From: JANQOH01 sp965242575
GTDB taxonomy: Bacteria; Pseudomonadota; Alphaproteobacteria; UBA7887
Length of the DNA stretch: 64,000 nucleotides
NCBI GenBank assembly: GCA_965242575.1
Contig: OZ251461.1
Coordinates: forward strand, 1,488,001-1,552,000
Reading direction: 5' to 3'
The notes beneath the pieces are model-generated. The model searched no databases. It was not told the DNA's origin and was given only the letters and a program-made list of their open reading frames with translations. The first letter of the stretch is position 1. Each line of letters begins with the position of its first letter. The translations under genes were made by a program, and so were the position numbers. Positions 25,879 through 34,886 of this stretch are shown here, one piece after another.

Positions 25879-27441
25879 CTACCCCGCCGGCGGCGGCGGA
25901 GTCGACGCGCCCGTCTCGCCGCGCCTTCTCCGGTAAACGCGGACGCCGCCCTCGTCGTGAAACGGAGCGTAGTCGGCGGCGATCGCGCCGCGAAGGCGGG
26001 CTGCGTCCTCGCCCTCGAGGTACCACGGAACGGGATTCGCCGCGTCCGTCACCAGATACGCCGGACGGGACGCCAGCGTTCCCCGCAGCAGGTTGCGGTC
26101 GATATACCCCGCGGCGGCCAGCGGCGCGACCGTTTCCGGCTTCGCCCAATTGCTCGGATGAACCAGTTTCGAGGGCGGGTCCGTGTCCAGGTACCAATAG
26201 ACCAGATGATGCGTGAGCGCCCAGACCGCATCGCCGGGCCGGCGATCCTCGGCGATGGCCCGGGCGGCGCGGCGGACGAAATGCCCGTCGAACGCGCCGG
26301 CCGGATCCAGCGCCAGCCGCGCGGCCGGCGGCCCCGTCTTCCACGCAGCCTCCGCGAGGCACGCCGCAACGAGGACATGCGCGAACGGCCGCCACCGGGC
26401 CCGCGCCCGGGCCCAGGCGAGCGCGCGGGCGCCGAGAACGGCGAGGATCGGAAAGAGCTGCAACCAGTAATGCCGATGGCCGGCGTCGTCGCCGATCAGG
26501 ACGGAGGCGGCGACCGCTCCGCACACGAGAAGCAGAAGCGCCGCCTCCCGCCGTTCGCCGGGCGCGCCGCGCCGCGCGCTCCGGAACGCCGCCCAGAGCC
26601 CCGCGGCGCCGGCGAGCGCGAAGGGGCCGGCGAGATGGGGTTTCCAGAGAATCGTGTCGAACCACCGGACGGCGAACACGCCGAGCGCGCGTGCGGGATC
26701 GCTCGAGGCTTCGGCGAAGGCGAGGGGAGCGACGACGACCGCGAGCCACAGTTCGGCGAGCGCGCCGGCGCGCCAGTACACCAGGACCGTGAGCGCCGGC
26801 GGGACGGCGCCGGCAAGCGCGAAAACGGCGGCGGCCCGGAAGCTCGCCCGCCCCCAGGGGGCGGCCGCCGCCAGCCAGACGGCGAACGCCGCCGCGACGG
26901 GGAACAGGTTGGCGCGGGTGAGCACGGCGACGGAGACCAGCGCGCCCGCCGCCGCCGCGGCCCAGAGCCGATCGCCGCGCGCAAGGCAAAGCCACAGCGC
27001 GGCCATGAACGCCGCCGCGGCCGGCAGTTCCGTGTACGTCGGCTGGCCGAGGCGGGTGGAGAAGACGGCCACGCATGCGAGCGCCGCGAGGCCGGCCGAA
27101 ACCGGATCGGTCCGCCGCCGCGCGATCGCGAAGACGGCGACGCAGGAAACCGCGACGCAGGCGGCGCCGAGCAGCCGCACCGAGACCAGCGACTCGCCGA
27201 ACGCCGCCATCGCGCCGGCGAGCAGGAAGAAGATCATCGGCGGCTTGATGTCGAAGAGCGCGACGTAGGGCAGGCGGCCGTCGAGCACGCTCGCCGCGAC
27301 CAGGACGAAGGTGCTCTCGTCCCAGTCGATTACCTCCTGCTCGAGACTCCCGACTCGCGTCGCGCCCACCGCGAGGACGATCGCGGCGGCCCAGAACGCG
27401 CCGGAGGCCGCCGCGCCCGATCTTGGCGAATTCGTCCCCAC
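25879..27441 (-). CDS. Membrane glycosyltransferase, ArnT/PMT-like
   Basis: A 520-residue polytopic inner-membrane protein of the GT-C type, similar to ArnT/PMT mannosyl- or aminoarabinosyl-transferases. The first periplasmic loop has the expected acidic residues in VIDWDESTFVLVAASVLDG. YVALFDIKPPMIFFLLAG follows, a typical loop of this superfamily. About ten hydrophobic helices fill residues 15-370, then a soluble C-terminal region of about 150 residues follows (HHLVYWYLDTDPPSK). I prefer the GTG at 27441 because upstream sequence reads as Arg-rich and not membrane-like. Substrate and acceptor are unknown. It is transcribed divergently from the amidase gene. Confidence 0.8.
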   Translation of the reverse strand: MGTNSPRSGAAASGAFWAAAIVLAVGATRVGSLEQEVIDWDESTFVLVAASVLDGRLPYVALFDIKPPMIFFLLAGAMAAFGESLVSVRLLGAACVAVSCVAVFAIARRRTDPVSAGLAALACVAVFSTRLGQPTYTELPAAAAFMAALWLCLARGDRLWAAAAAGALVSVAVLTRANLFPVAAAFAVWLAAAAPWGRASFRAAAVFALAGAVPPALTVLVYWRAGALAELWLAVVVAPLAFAEASSDPARALGVFAVRWFDTILWKPHLAGPFALAGAAGLWAAFRSARRGAPGERREAALLLLVCGAVAASVLIGDDAGHRHYWLQLFPILAVLGARALAWARARARWRPFAHVLVAACLAEAAWKTGPPAARLALDPAGAFDGHFVRRAARAIAEDRRPGDAVWALTHHLVYWYLDTDPPSKLVHPSNWAKPETVAPLAAAGYIDRNLLRGTLASRPAYLVTDAANPVPWYLEGEDAARLRGAIAADYAPFHDEGGVRVYRRRRGETGASTPPPPAG

Positions 27442-27510
27442 CGCGTAGCCTCGCCGGAAGAGCGGAACACGGACTCCGCGGCGTCTTACCCTCGAAACGG
27501 GAGCCGGTCC

Positions 27511-28881
27511 ATGACGGCGAGCGCGGCCCCGGCCTGGCATCGGATGAGCGCGGTCGCGCAAGGCGACGCCATCGCCCGCGGCGAGATCGACCCGCGCGCC
27601 CTGTGCGCGCACTACCTCGACCGCATCGCCGCCGCGGAGGGCGCGGAGGCGATCTACCTCCGGACTACGCGGGCGCGCGCCGAGGCGGAGGCGGAGGCCG
27701 CCGCCGGGCGCGCGGCGGACGGGCTACGCGCCAGCCGGCTCGACGGCGTCCCCATCTCGTGGAAGGACATCTTCGACACCGCCGGAACGGCGACGGAAAT
27801 GGGGACCCCGCTGTTCGCCGGGCGCGTCCCCGCGCGCGACGCCGAGGCCGTGCGCCGCGCCGCGCGCGCCGGGCTGGTCTGCCTCGGCAAGACCAACACG
27901 GTGCAGTTCGCGCTCGGCGGGATCGGCTCCAACCCGGCGACGGGAACGCCGCCCAACGCGGCGGCGACCGACACGCCGCGCGCGCCCGGCGGGTCGTCCA
28001 GCGGCGCGGCGGTGTCTGTCGCGCGGCGCCTCGCCGCGGCCGCCATCGGCTCCGACACCGGCGGCTCGGTGCGCATCCCCGCCGCGTGGAACCGCCTCGT
28101 CGGCCTCAAGACCTCGGTCGGCGCGATCCCCACCGGGGGCGTCATGCCGCTGGCTCCGACGCTGGACACGGTCGGCCCGCTTTGCGTCGACGCGGCCGAC
28201 GCGGCGGCGCTGTTCGCCGTGCTCGCGGCGCGCCCGCCCGTCGATCTGGCGGGCGCGGACGCAGAGGGCCTCCGCCTGCTCGTCGCCGAGGACGTCGTCT
28301 GGGACGGCGCGGAGCCCGGAATCGCCGCCGCGGTGGAGGGCGCCGTCGAGTCCCTCGCCGCCGCCGGCGCCGCGGTCGAACGCGGCCCGGTCCCCGAATT
28401 CGCCGAGATCGACGCCTGCCTCGACCGGCATGGCGGCCTCGTGACCGCCGAGGGCTACGTCCAGTGGCGGGAGTTCATCGACCGCCGGCCCGACGCCATC
28501 GACCCCAACGTGCTGGCGCGCTTCCACCAGGGCCGCGGCATGAGCGCGCCCGACGTGGAGACGGTGCGCGCCGCGGCGCGGCGCCTCGCCCCCGCGCTCT
28601 ACCGCCGCATGGCCCGCCACGACGCCGTGCTCGCCCCGACCGCGCCCATCGCGCCGCCGCCGCTCGCCGACGCGCTCGCCGACGGCGCCGCCTACGCCCA
28701 CGCGAACCTGCTCGCGCTGCGCAACACGCGCATCGGCAACGTGCTGCCGTGCTGCGCCCTCACCCTGCCCTGCGGCGCGGCGGACCGCCCCGCCGGCCTG
28801 ATGGCGATGGCGCCGGCGGGGGAGGACTCGCGCCTGCTGCGTGTCGGCGCCGCCATCGAGGCGGTCCTGACCCCGCCTTAG
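27511..28881 (+). CDS. Amidase-signature-family hydrolase
   Basis: A 456-residue amidase of the signature family, hydrolysing an amide bond with a Ser-cisSer-Lys triad. The catalytic lysine is in GVPISWKDIFDTAG (about residue 82). The serines are in RAPGGSSSGAAVSVA and SDTGGSVRIPAAWNRLVGLK. A C-terminal APTAPIAPPPLAD loop is also family-typical. It does not have the GatA-specific features that I would expect for the tRNA amidotransferase. No gatB or gatC neighbours are present, so it is a catabolic or detoxifying amidase. Its position beside an ammonium transporter gene hints at nitrogen scavenging, which is inference. Confidence 0.9.
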   Translation: MTASAAPAWHRMSAVAQGDAIARGEIDPRALCAHYLDRIAAAEGAEAIYLRTTRARAEAEAEAAAGRAADGLRASRLDGVPISWKDIFDTAGTATEMGTPLFAGRVPARDAEAVRRAARAGLVCLGKTNTVQFALGGIGSNPATGTPPNAAATDTPRAPGGSSSGAAVSVARRLAAAAIGSDTGGSVRIPAAWNRLVGLKTSVGAIPTGGVMPLAPTLDTVGPLCVDAADAAALFAVLAARPPVDLAGADAEGLRLLVAEDVVWDGAEPGIAAAVEGAVESLAAAGAAVERGPVPEFAEIDACLDRHGGLVTAEGYVQWREFIDRRPDAIDPNVLARFHQGRGMSAPDVETVRAAARRLAPALYRRMARHDAVLAPTAPIAPPPLADALADGAAYAHANLLALRNTRIGNVLPCCALTLPCGAADRPAGLMAMAPAGEDSRLLRVGAAIEAVLTPP

Positions 28882-29050
28882 GATGGTCAAAATATGCCCT
28901 GACCGGCCCCGCCTGCTGAAAATTTGGTCATATCCCGCTCCTCCCGCGCCGCGAACGCGCCCGCCGCCGAGTTGGCGCGTTTCTTGAAGGCGGTTCGGGT
29001 ACGCCGGCCGTTCGCGCGGCCGGCGCCCGAAACGATCCAGGAGGACGGCA
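28882..29050 (+). promoter_or_regulatory. AT-rich leader of the ammonium transporter gene
   Basis: These 169 bp are much less GC-rich than the rest and hold the likely amt promoter. Visible elements are two copies of ggtcaaaat/ggtcatat-like sequence about 40 bp apart and the small inverted pair GGTCA/TGACC near 28885-28905. I do not find a sigma-54 GG/GC doublet pair. A strong ribosome site (aggagg) lies just before the amt ATG. Confidence 0.4.
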
Positions 29051-30388
29051 ATGACCCTGCGCGTCAAAACCCCGATGCTCGCCGGCGGCGCGCTGGCGGT
29101 CTCGGCGCTGGCCTGCGCCGGCGTCGCGCTGGCGCAGGATGCGCCCGCGAACGCCGCCGATGCGGCGGAGACGGCGTATATTTTCAACACCTTCTCGTTC
29201 CTGTTCAACGGCGCGCTGGTCATGTGGATGGCGGCCGGGTTCTGCATGCTCGAATCGGGGCTGGTGCGATCCAAGAGCGCCGCCGCGATCTGCGCCAAGA
29301 ACATCGGCCTGTACTCCATCGCCGGGCTGATGTACTTCTTCGTCGGCTACAACCTGATGTACGACGGCGTCGACGGCGGAGTCATCGGCAGCCTGGGCTG
29401 GTTCAATTCCACCGCCCCCGCCTACGCCGAGGGCGGCGATTACGCCGCGCCGTCCGACTGGTTCTTCCAGATGGCGTTCGTCGCCACCGCCGCGTCCATC
29501 GTCTCGGGAACCCTCGCCGAGCGCGTCAAGCTCTGGCCGTTCCTGATCTTCGTCGCCGTGCTGACCGGCGTCGTCTATCCGATCCAGGGCGCCTGGCAGT
29601 GGGGTTCGGGCTGGCTGTCGGAGATGGGCTTCAGCGACTTCGCCGGCTCCACCATCGTCCACTCGACCGGGGGCTGGGCGGCGCTCGTCGGTGCCGTCCT
29701 GCTCGGCGCGCGCAAGGGCAAGTTCGGCCCCGACGGCGCGGCGCGGGCCATGCCGGGGTCGTCGCTGCCGCTGGCCACCCTGGGCGTGTTCATTCTGTGG
29801 CTCGGCTGGTTCGGCTTCAACGGCGGCTCGCAGCTGGCGCTCGGAAGCGGCGACGACGCGGCGGCGATGGCGCAGATCTTCGCCAACACCAACCTCGCGG
29901 CCGCCGGCGGCGTGGTCGTCGCCATGCTCGGCAGCCAGCTCGTCTATGGCAAGGTCGACCTGACGATGGCGCTCAACGGCGCGCTCGGCGGCCTGGTGAG
30001 CATCACCGCCGAACCGCTTGCGCCGAGCTTCTTCTCGGCCGTGCTGATCGGCGGCGTCGGCGGCGCGCTGGTCGTCCTCGCCGTCCCGCTGCTCGACAAA
30101 CTGCGCATCGACGACGTCGTCGGCGCCATCCCGGCGCATCTGGTGTGCGGCGTCTGGGGCACGCTCGCGGTCCCGCTGACCAACAGCGATGCGAGTTTCG
30201 GGACCCAGCTCGTGGGCGTCGCCGCCATCGGCGCGTTCGTCGCCGCCGCCAGCCTGGTCGTCTGGTCGGTCCTCAAGGCGACGATGGGCATCCGCCTCGA
30301 CGACGACGCGGAGGCGCTCGGCGCCGACCGGTCCGAACTCGGCCTGGAGGCGTGGCCCGAGTTCGGCGCGGGGTCGCAAAGGGTGTAG
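29051..30388 (+). CDS. amt: Ammonium transporter
   Basis: A 445-residue Amt/Rh-family channel for ammonium uptake across the inner membrane. It starts with a signal peptide (LAGGALAVSALACAGVALAQ), then LVMWMAAGFCMLESGLVRSK, the first-helix signature. Other motifs are FAGSTIVHSTGGWAALVGA with the first pore histidine, LGWFGFNGGS, and GALGGLVSITA. About eleven membrane helices can be drawn. The soluble tail RLDDDAEALGADRSELGLEAW is the cytosolic regulatory end. A glnK (PII) gene normally precedes amtB, but none is adjacent here; an amidase gene is upstream instead. Confidence 0.95.
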   Translation: MTLRVKTPMLAGGALAVSALACAGVALAQDAPANAADAAETAYIFNTFSFLFNGALVMWMAAGFCMLESGLVRSKSAAAICAKNIGLYSIAGLMYFFVGYNLMYDGVDGGVIGSLGWFNSTAPAYAEGGDYAAPSDWFFQMAFVATAASIVSGTLAERVKLWPFLIFVAVLTGVVYPIQGAWQWGSGWLSEMGFSDFAGSTIVHSTGGWAALVGAVLLGARKGKFGPDGAARAMPGSSLPLATLGVFILWLGWFGFNGGSQLALGSGDDAAAMAQIFANTNLAAAGGVVVAMLGSQLVYGKVDLTMALNGALGGLVSITAEPLAPSFFSAVLIGGVGGALVVLAVPLLDKLRIDDVVGAIPAHLVCGVWGTLAVPLTNSDASFGTQLVGVAAIGAFVAAASLVVWSVLKATMGIRLDDDAEALGADRSELGLEAWPEFGAGSQRV

Positions 30389-30400
30389 CGGGCCTCCCCG

Positions 30401-30431
30401 GCGGCGCCGCGCGAGCCTTGCGCGGCGCCGC
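30401..30431 (+). terminator. GC-rich hairpin after the ammonium transporter gene
   Basis: A perfect 12-bp inverted repeat (gcggcgccgcgc) with a 7-base loop begins 13 bases after the amt stop codon. It is followed by ttccccc and not by a T tract, so it may act as an mRNA-stabilising or weak termination hairpin. Confidence 0.55.
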
Positions 30432-30481
30432 TTCCCCCGCCTAGGCTCGCGGCGCGCCTTTCGCCGCGAGCCGCCCGCTCC

Positions 30482-31675
30482 ATGATCAACGACCGCCTCG
30501 CCGAGCTCCGCGACTATCCGTTCCGGCGCCTCGCCGATTTGCTGGACGGCGTGGCCCCGCCGCCCGGAGTCGCGCCCGCGGTCATGTCGATCGGCGAGCC
30601 GCGCCATCCCGTTCCCCGCCTCGCCATCGACGCGCTCGCCGGCGCGGCGGCGGGGTGGGGCCGCTACCCGCCCACCGTCGGGACCGCCGACCTGCGCACG
30701 GCCTGCGCCGAATGGCTCGCCCGGCGCTACGCCCTGCCGGCCGGCGCGATCGACCCGGACCTGAACGTCCTGCCGTCCAACGGCTCCCGCGAGGCGCTGT
30801 TCACCGCCGCGCTGCTGGCCGCGCCCTCTTCGGTCGGCGGCGCGCGCCCGGCGGCGCTGATCCCCAACCCGTTCTACCAGGTTTACGCCGGCGCGGCGGT
30901 CCTCGCCGGGGCGGAGCCCGTGTTCCTCCCCGCCGCGGCCGAAACGGGCTTCCTGCCGGATTTCGCCGCCCTGCCCGAGGGCCTGCTGCGGCGCACGGCG
31001 CTCGCCTACCTCTGCACGCCGTCGAACCCGCAGGGCGCGGTGGCGGACCTGGACTACCTGCGCGGCGCCGTCGCCCTCGCGCGGCGCCACGATTTCATCC
31101 TCGCGGTGGACTCCTGCTACAGCGAGATCTACCGCGCGGCGCCGCCGCCGGGCGTGCTGGAGGCGTGCCGGGACGGCGAAGACCTCGAGTGCGTGCTCGA
31201 CTTCCACTCGCTGTCGAAGCGCTCCGGCGTCCCCGGTCTGCGCTCCGGCTTCATCGCCGGCGGCGCGCGCCTTATGGCGGAATACGCGCGGCTGCGCAGC
31301 TACGCCGGCGGCGCCAGCCCGCTTCCGGTCATGGCCGCCGCCGCGGCGCTGTGGCGCGACGAGGCGCATGTCGAGGAAGGCCGCGTGCTCTACCGCCGCA
31401 AATTCGCCATCGCCGAACGCCTCCTCGGCGGGCGCGGCGGGTTCCGCCGCCCCGAGGGCGGCTTCTACCTGTGGCTGGAGGCGGGCGACGGCGAGGCCGC
31501 CGCGCGGCGGCTGTGGGCGGAGGCGGGAGTCAAGGCGATGCCCGGCGCGTATCTCGCCCGCGACGATTCGCGCGGGGCGGGACGGAACCCGGGCGCGCCC
31601 TATATTCGTATGGCGCTGGTGCACGATCCGGAGGCCACCGAGGCGGCGTTGTCGCGGGCGGCCCGGGTCCTTTGA
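30482..31675 (+). CDS. dapC: PLP aminotransferase, succinyldiaminopimelate transaminase (DapC)-like
   Basis: A 397-residue fold-type I aminotransferase of the alphaproteobacterial DapC group, which makes N-succinyl-diaminopimelate for lysine and cell wall synthesis. It starts NDRLAELRDYPFRRLADLL, then has GWGRYPPTVGTADLRTACAEW and the cofactor-binding NPFYQVYAGAAVLAGAEP. The PLP lysine is in FHSLSKRSGVPGLRSGF. The carboxylate-binding arginine is in the C-terminal GAPYIRMALVHDP. The gene precedes ftsK by ten bases, so both cell-envelope genes probably share a transcript. Other class I/II aminotransferase roles cannot be excluded. Confidence 0.85.
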   Translation: MINDRLAELRDYPFRRLADLLDGVAPPPGVAPAVMSIGEPRHPVPRLAIDALAGAAAGWGRYPPTVGTADLRTACAEWLARRYALPAGAIDPDLNVLPSNGSREALFTAALLAAPSSVGGARPAALIPNPFYQVYAGAAVLAGAEPVFLPAAAETGFLPDFAALPEGLLRRTALAYLCTPSNPQGAVADLDYLRGAVALARRHDFILAVDSCYSEIYRAAPPPGVLEACRDGEDLECVLDFHSLSKRSGVPGLRSGFIAGGARLMAEYARLRSYAGGASPLPVMAAAAALWRDEAHVEEGRVLYRRKFAIAERLLGGRGGFRRPEGGFYLWLEAGDGEAAARRLWAEAGVKAMPGAYLARDDSRGAGRNPGAPYIRMALVHDPEATEAALSRAARVL

Positions 31676-31685
31676 GGAGAACGAC

Positions 31686-34007
31686 GTGGCGACACGGTCC
31701 GCGAGCGCGCGCAAGGTGCCCCTCCTGCCCGCCGGAGTCGGCGAGGCCATCCGCCGGTTCGCCATCGAGAGCACCGGGATCGCCGTCGGCGCGCTGGCGC
31801 TGCTGGCGCTGGCGGCGCTCGCCTCCTACGCCCCGTCGGACCCGTCGTGGAACACCGCCGCCGACGGCGCCGCGCTGAATTGGGCCGGGCGCGCGGGCGC
31901 CTGGGGGGCCGATCTGGGCCTGCAATCGTTCGGCCTCGCCGCCGCCCTGCTCCCCGCCCTCGCCTTCGTGTGGGGCTGGCGCCTGTGGCGCGACCGCCGC
32001 TTCCCCCGCCCCGTCCTGCGCGCCGGCGCGGCGCTGGCGGCGCTCGCCGCCCTGCCCGCCGCGCTGGAGCTGTGCCTGCCCGGCGCGCGCTGGCCCGCCG
32101 GCGGCGGCCCCGGCGGCGCGGCCGGCGAGGTCCTCGGCGCGGCGCTGGCCGCGGTCGCCGGCGGCGCCGGGCTGTCCGCGCCGGTCCTGGCGCCGCCGGC
32201 GGTCCTGCTCGCCGCCGCCGCGGCGGCCTTTGCGGCCGGGCTGTCGCGCGGCGAATGGCGCGCCCTCGCCGCCGCCCTGGCCGCTCCGCCGCTATGGGCC
32301 GCCGCGCGCCTCCGCCGCTTCCGCCGGTCCGCCCGCCCGGCGCCGCGCGGCCGGCGCGCCGCCGCCGTCGTCCGCGCCGCCGCGCCGCCGCCCGTCGAGG
32401 GTCCGGCGGCCCCTCCCGCTCCTTCCGCCGCCGCGGAGCCCGCCCAGGAGCCTGCCCCGGAGGTCGGCGAGAATCTCGCTCCGGAGGCCGACTCCCCCGG
32501 CGCCGAATTTCGCCTGCCGCCCCTCGATCTGCTCGCCCCGGGCGAGGAGGCCGGCGGCGGCGCGCCCGGCGAGGAGGCGCTGGCGGAGAACGCCGCCGCC
32601 CTCGAGGGCGTGCTGGGGGATTTCGGCGTGCGCGGCGAGGTCGCGCGGGCGAGCTACGGCCCGGTGGTGACGCGCTACGAGCTGGAGCCCGCGCCCGGCA
32701 CGCGCGCCGCGCGCGTCGTCGCGCTGGCCGACGACATCGCGCGCTCGATGAGCGCCGTCTCGGCGCGGGTGGCGGTCGTCCCCGGCCGCAACGCCATCGG
32801 CGTCGAACTGCCCAACGAACGCCGCGAGATCGTCTATCTCCGCGGCCTCCTCGCCGCGCCGGAATACGCCGAGGGGCGGCAGGCGCTCCCCATCGTCCTC
32901 GGCAAGGACATTTCCGGCGCGCCCGTCGTCGCCGATCTCGGCCGCATGCCGCACCTGCTGATCGCCGGCACCACCGGGTCGGGCAAGTCGGTGGCGGTCA
33001 ACAGCATGATCCTGTCGCTGCTCTACCGGCTCCGGCCGGAGGAGTGCCGCATGATCATGATCGACCCGAAGATGCTGGAACTGTCGGTTTACGACGACAT
33101 TCCGCACCTGCTGCACCCGGTGGTGACGGATCCGGGCAAGGCGGTGGTGGCGCTCAAATGGGCGGTGAAGGAGATGAACGCGCGCTACCGCATGATGTCG
33201 CAGCTCAACGTGCGCAACATCGCCGGCTACAACAAGCGCGTCCGCGACGCCAACGCCCGGGGCGAGGCGCTGGAGCGCACGGTGCAGACCGGGTTCGACC
33301 CGGAATCGGGCCGCCCGACCTATGAGACCCAGCCGCTCGACACGACGCCGCTGCCTTTCGTCGTCGTGGTGGTCGACGAGGTCGCCGACCTGATGCTGGT
33401 GGCCGGCAAGGACATCGAGGTGGCGATCCAGAGCCTGGCGCAGAAGGCGCGCGCCGCCGGCATCCACCTGATCGTCGCTACGCAGCGGCCCTCGGTCGAC
33501 GTCATCACCGGCACCATCAAGGCCAACCTGCCGACGCGCATCAGCTTCCAGGTGACGTCGAAGATCGACAGCCGGACCATCCTCGGCGAACAGGGCGCGG
33601 AGCAGCTCCTGGGCATGGGCGACATGCTCTACATGGCCGGCGGCGGCAAGGCGTCGCGCGTCCACGGCCCGTTCGTCGCCGACGAGGAGGTGGAGCGGGC
33701 CGCCAATTTCCTGCGCGAACAGGGCGCGCCGGACTACCTCGAATCGATCACCGCGGATTCGGGCGGCGAGGCCGGCGCGGAGGACGGCGGCGGGGGGGAT
33801 TCCGGCGACGACCTGTTCGACCGCGCCGTGGCGCTGGTGGCTCGCGAGCGCAAGGCGTCCACCAGTTTCGTCCAGCGCCACCTGTCGATCGGCTACAACC
33901 GGGCGGCCAAGATCATCGAGCGCATGGAGGCCGAGGGGATGGTCGGCAAGGCCAACCACGTCGGCAAGCGCGAGGTGCTGCTCCCCGATTCCGGCGACGG
34001 GGAGTAG
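31686..34007 (+). CDS. ftsK: DNA translocase FtsK
   Basis: A 773-residue septal DNA pump that clears chromosomes and activates XerCD recombination. Four hydrophobic segments within the first about 190 residues anchor it in the membrane. A Pro/Ala-rich linker follows. The motor domain has Walker A GTTGSGKS at residues 428-435, the DPKMLELSVYDDIPHLL segment, Walker B in VVVVDEVADLM, and PTRISFQVTSKIDSRTIL. The last about 65 residues are the DNA-reading gamma winged helix, with ASTSFVQRHLSIGYNRAAK. The GTG at 31686 follows a gagga ribosome site. Downstream the coiled-coil gene converges on it. Confidence 0.96.
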   Translation: MATRSASARKVPLLPAGVGEAIRRFAIESTGIAVGALALLALAALASYAPSDPSWNTAADGAALNWAGRAGAWGADLGLQSFGLAAALLPALAFVWGWRLWRDRRFPRPVLRAGAALAALAALPAALELCLPGARWPAGGGPGGAAGEVLGAALAAVAGGAGLSAPVLAPPAVLLAAAAAAFAAGLSRGEWRALAAALAAPPLWAAARLRRFRRSARPAPRGRRAAAVVRAAAPPPVEGPAAPPAPSAAAEPAQEPAPEVGENLAPEADSPGAEFRLPPLDLLAPGEEAGGGAPGEEALAENAAALEGVLGDFGVRGEVARASYGPVVTRYELEPAPGTRAARVVALADDIARSMSAVSARVAVVPGRNAIGVELPNERREIVYLRGLLAAPEYAEGRQALPIVLGKDISGAPVVADLGRMPHLLIAGTTGSGKSVAVNSMILSLLYRLRPEECRMIMIDPKMLELSVYDDIPHLLHPVVTDPGKAVVALKWAVKEMNARYRMMSQLNVRNIAGYNKRVRDANARGEALERTVQTGFDPESGRPTYETQPLDTTPLPFVVVVVDEVADLMLVAGKDIEVAIQSLAQKARAAGIHLIVATQRPSVDVITGTIKANLPTRISFQVTSKIDSRTILGEQGAEQLLGMGDMLYMAGGGKASRVHGPFVADEEVERAANFLREQGAPDYLESITADSGGEAGAEDGGGGDSGDDLFDRAVALVARERKASTSFVQRHLSIGYNRAAKIIERMEAEGMVGKANHVGKREVLLPDSGDGE

Positions 34008-34022
34008 CGCGGCCGGAGCCGC

Positions 34023-34787
34023 CTACGCCGCGTCGCGGCGGGCGCGGGGCCTGGGCCGGGGCTTGGGCGCGGTCGCCTCGGCCACGGCCTCGCCTATGGC
34101 CTTGGGCAGTCCGTCGAGCCGTCCGTGCAGCCGCGTCACGCCGCCGCGCAACTCGCCCTGCTCGGTATCGATCCGGTCGAGGCGGTCGCGCAACGCGTTC
34201 TGGCCCGCCTCCAGCGCCGCGAGGCGTTCGCGCAACTTGCCCTGCCCCGACTCGATCCGGTCCATGCGGCCGTTCAACTCCCCGCGTAGTCCGGTCATTT
34301 CTCCGCGCAGCCCGTCGATGCGCCCGTTCACATCCGCGCGCAACTCGCCCTGCCCCGCCTCGATCCGGTCCATGCGCCCGTTCAACTCCCCGCGCATTCC
34401 GGTCATCTCCCCGCGCAACCCGTCGATGCGCCCGTTCATGTCCGCGCGCAACTCGCCCTGCCCCGTCTCGATCCGGTCCATGCGCCCGTTCATGTCGGCG
34501 CGCAGCCCGTCGATGCGCCCATCCGTGTCCGCGCGCGATCCGTCGATGCGCCCAATCATGTCGGCGCGCAGCCCGTCGATGCGTCCGATCGTGTCGGCGC
34601 GCAGTTCGTCGATACGCCCGTTCATGTCGGCGCGCAGTTCGTCGATGCGTCCGGTCATTTCTCCGCGCAGCCCATCGATGCGCCCGTTCACGTCCGCACG
34701 GAGCGCGTTCATGTCCGCGCGGAGCCATACGAACAGCGCCACCGTCAGCGCCGCCAGTCCGGCGAAGCCGCCCCATTGCTCGATCAT
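34023..34787 (-). CDS. Membrane-anchored hendecad-repeat coiled-coil protein
   Basis: A 254-residue protein of unknown function. Residues 5-21 (WGGFAGLAALTVALFVW) form one membrane helix. Most of the rest is an array of 11-residue units of the type LRADMNGRIDG, at first nearly perfect. The array then changes to a compound unit in which two 11-mers are followed by a 14-mer of the type LNGRMDRIEAGQGE. Eleven-residue periodicity predicts a right-handed coiled coil. The C-terminus is Lys/Pro/Arg-rich (TAPKPRPRPRARRDAA) and may bind nucleic acid or lipid. At DNA level the repeats are also near identical, so length variation between strains is likely. It lies between ftsK (convergent) and lolA (divergent). 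Confidence 0.8.
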   Translation of the reverse strand: MIEQWGGFAGLAALTVALFVWLRADMNALRADVNGRIDGLRGEMTGRIDELRADMNGRIDELRADTIGRIDGLRADMIGRIDGSRADTDGRIDGLRADMNGRMDRIETGQGELRADMNGRIDGLRGEMTGMRGELNGRMDRIEAGQGELRADVNGRIDGLRGEMTGLRGELNGRMDRIESGQGKLRERLAALEAGQNALRDRLDRIDTEQGELRGGVTRLHGRLDGLPKAIGEAVAEATAPKPRPRPRARRDAA

Positions 34788-34886
34788 TCCTCGCCTCCCT
34801 CCGGCGCCGCCGCCATCGTGCGCCTTTCGGCGCGGCGCCGCAACCGCCCCTTGCGCCGGGCGGCGGAACGGGCCAGATAGCCCGCC

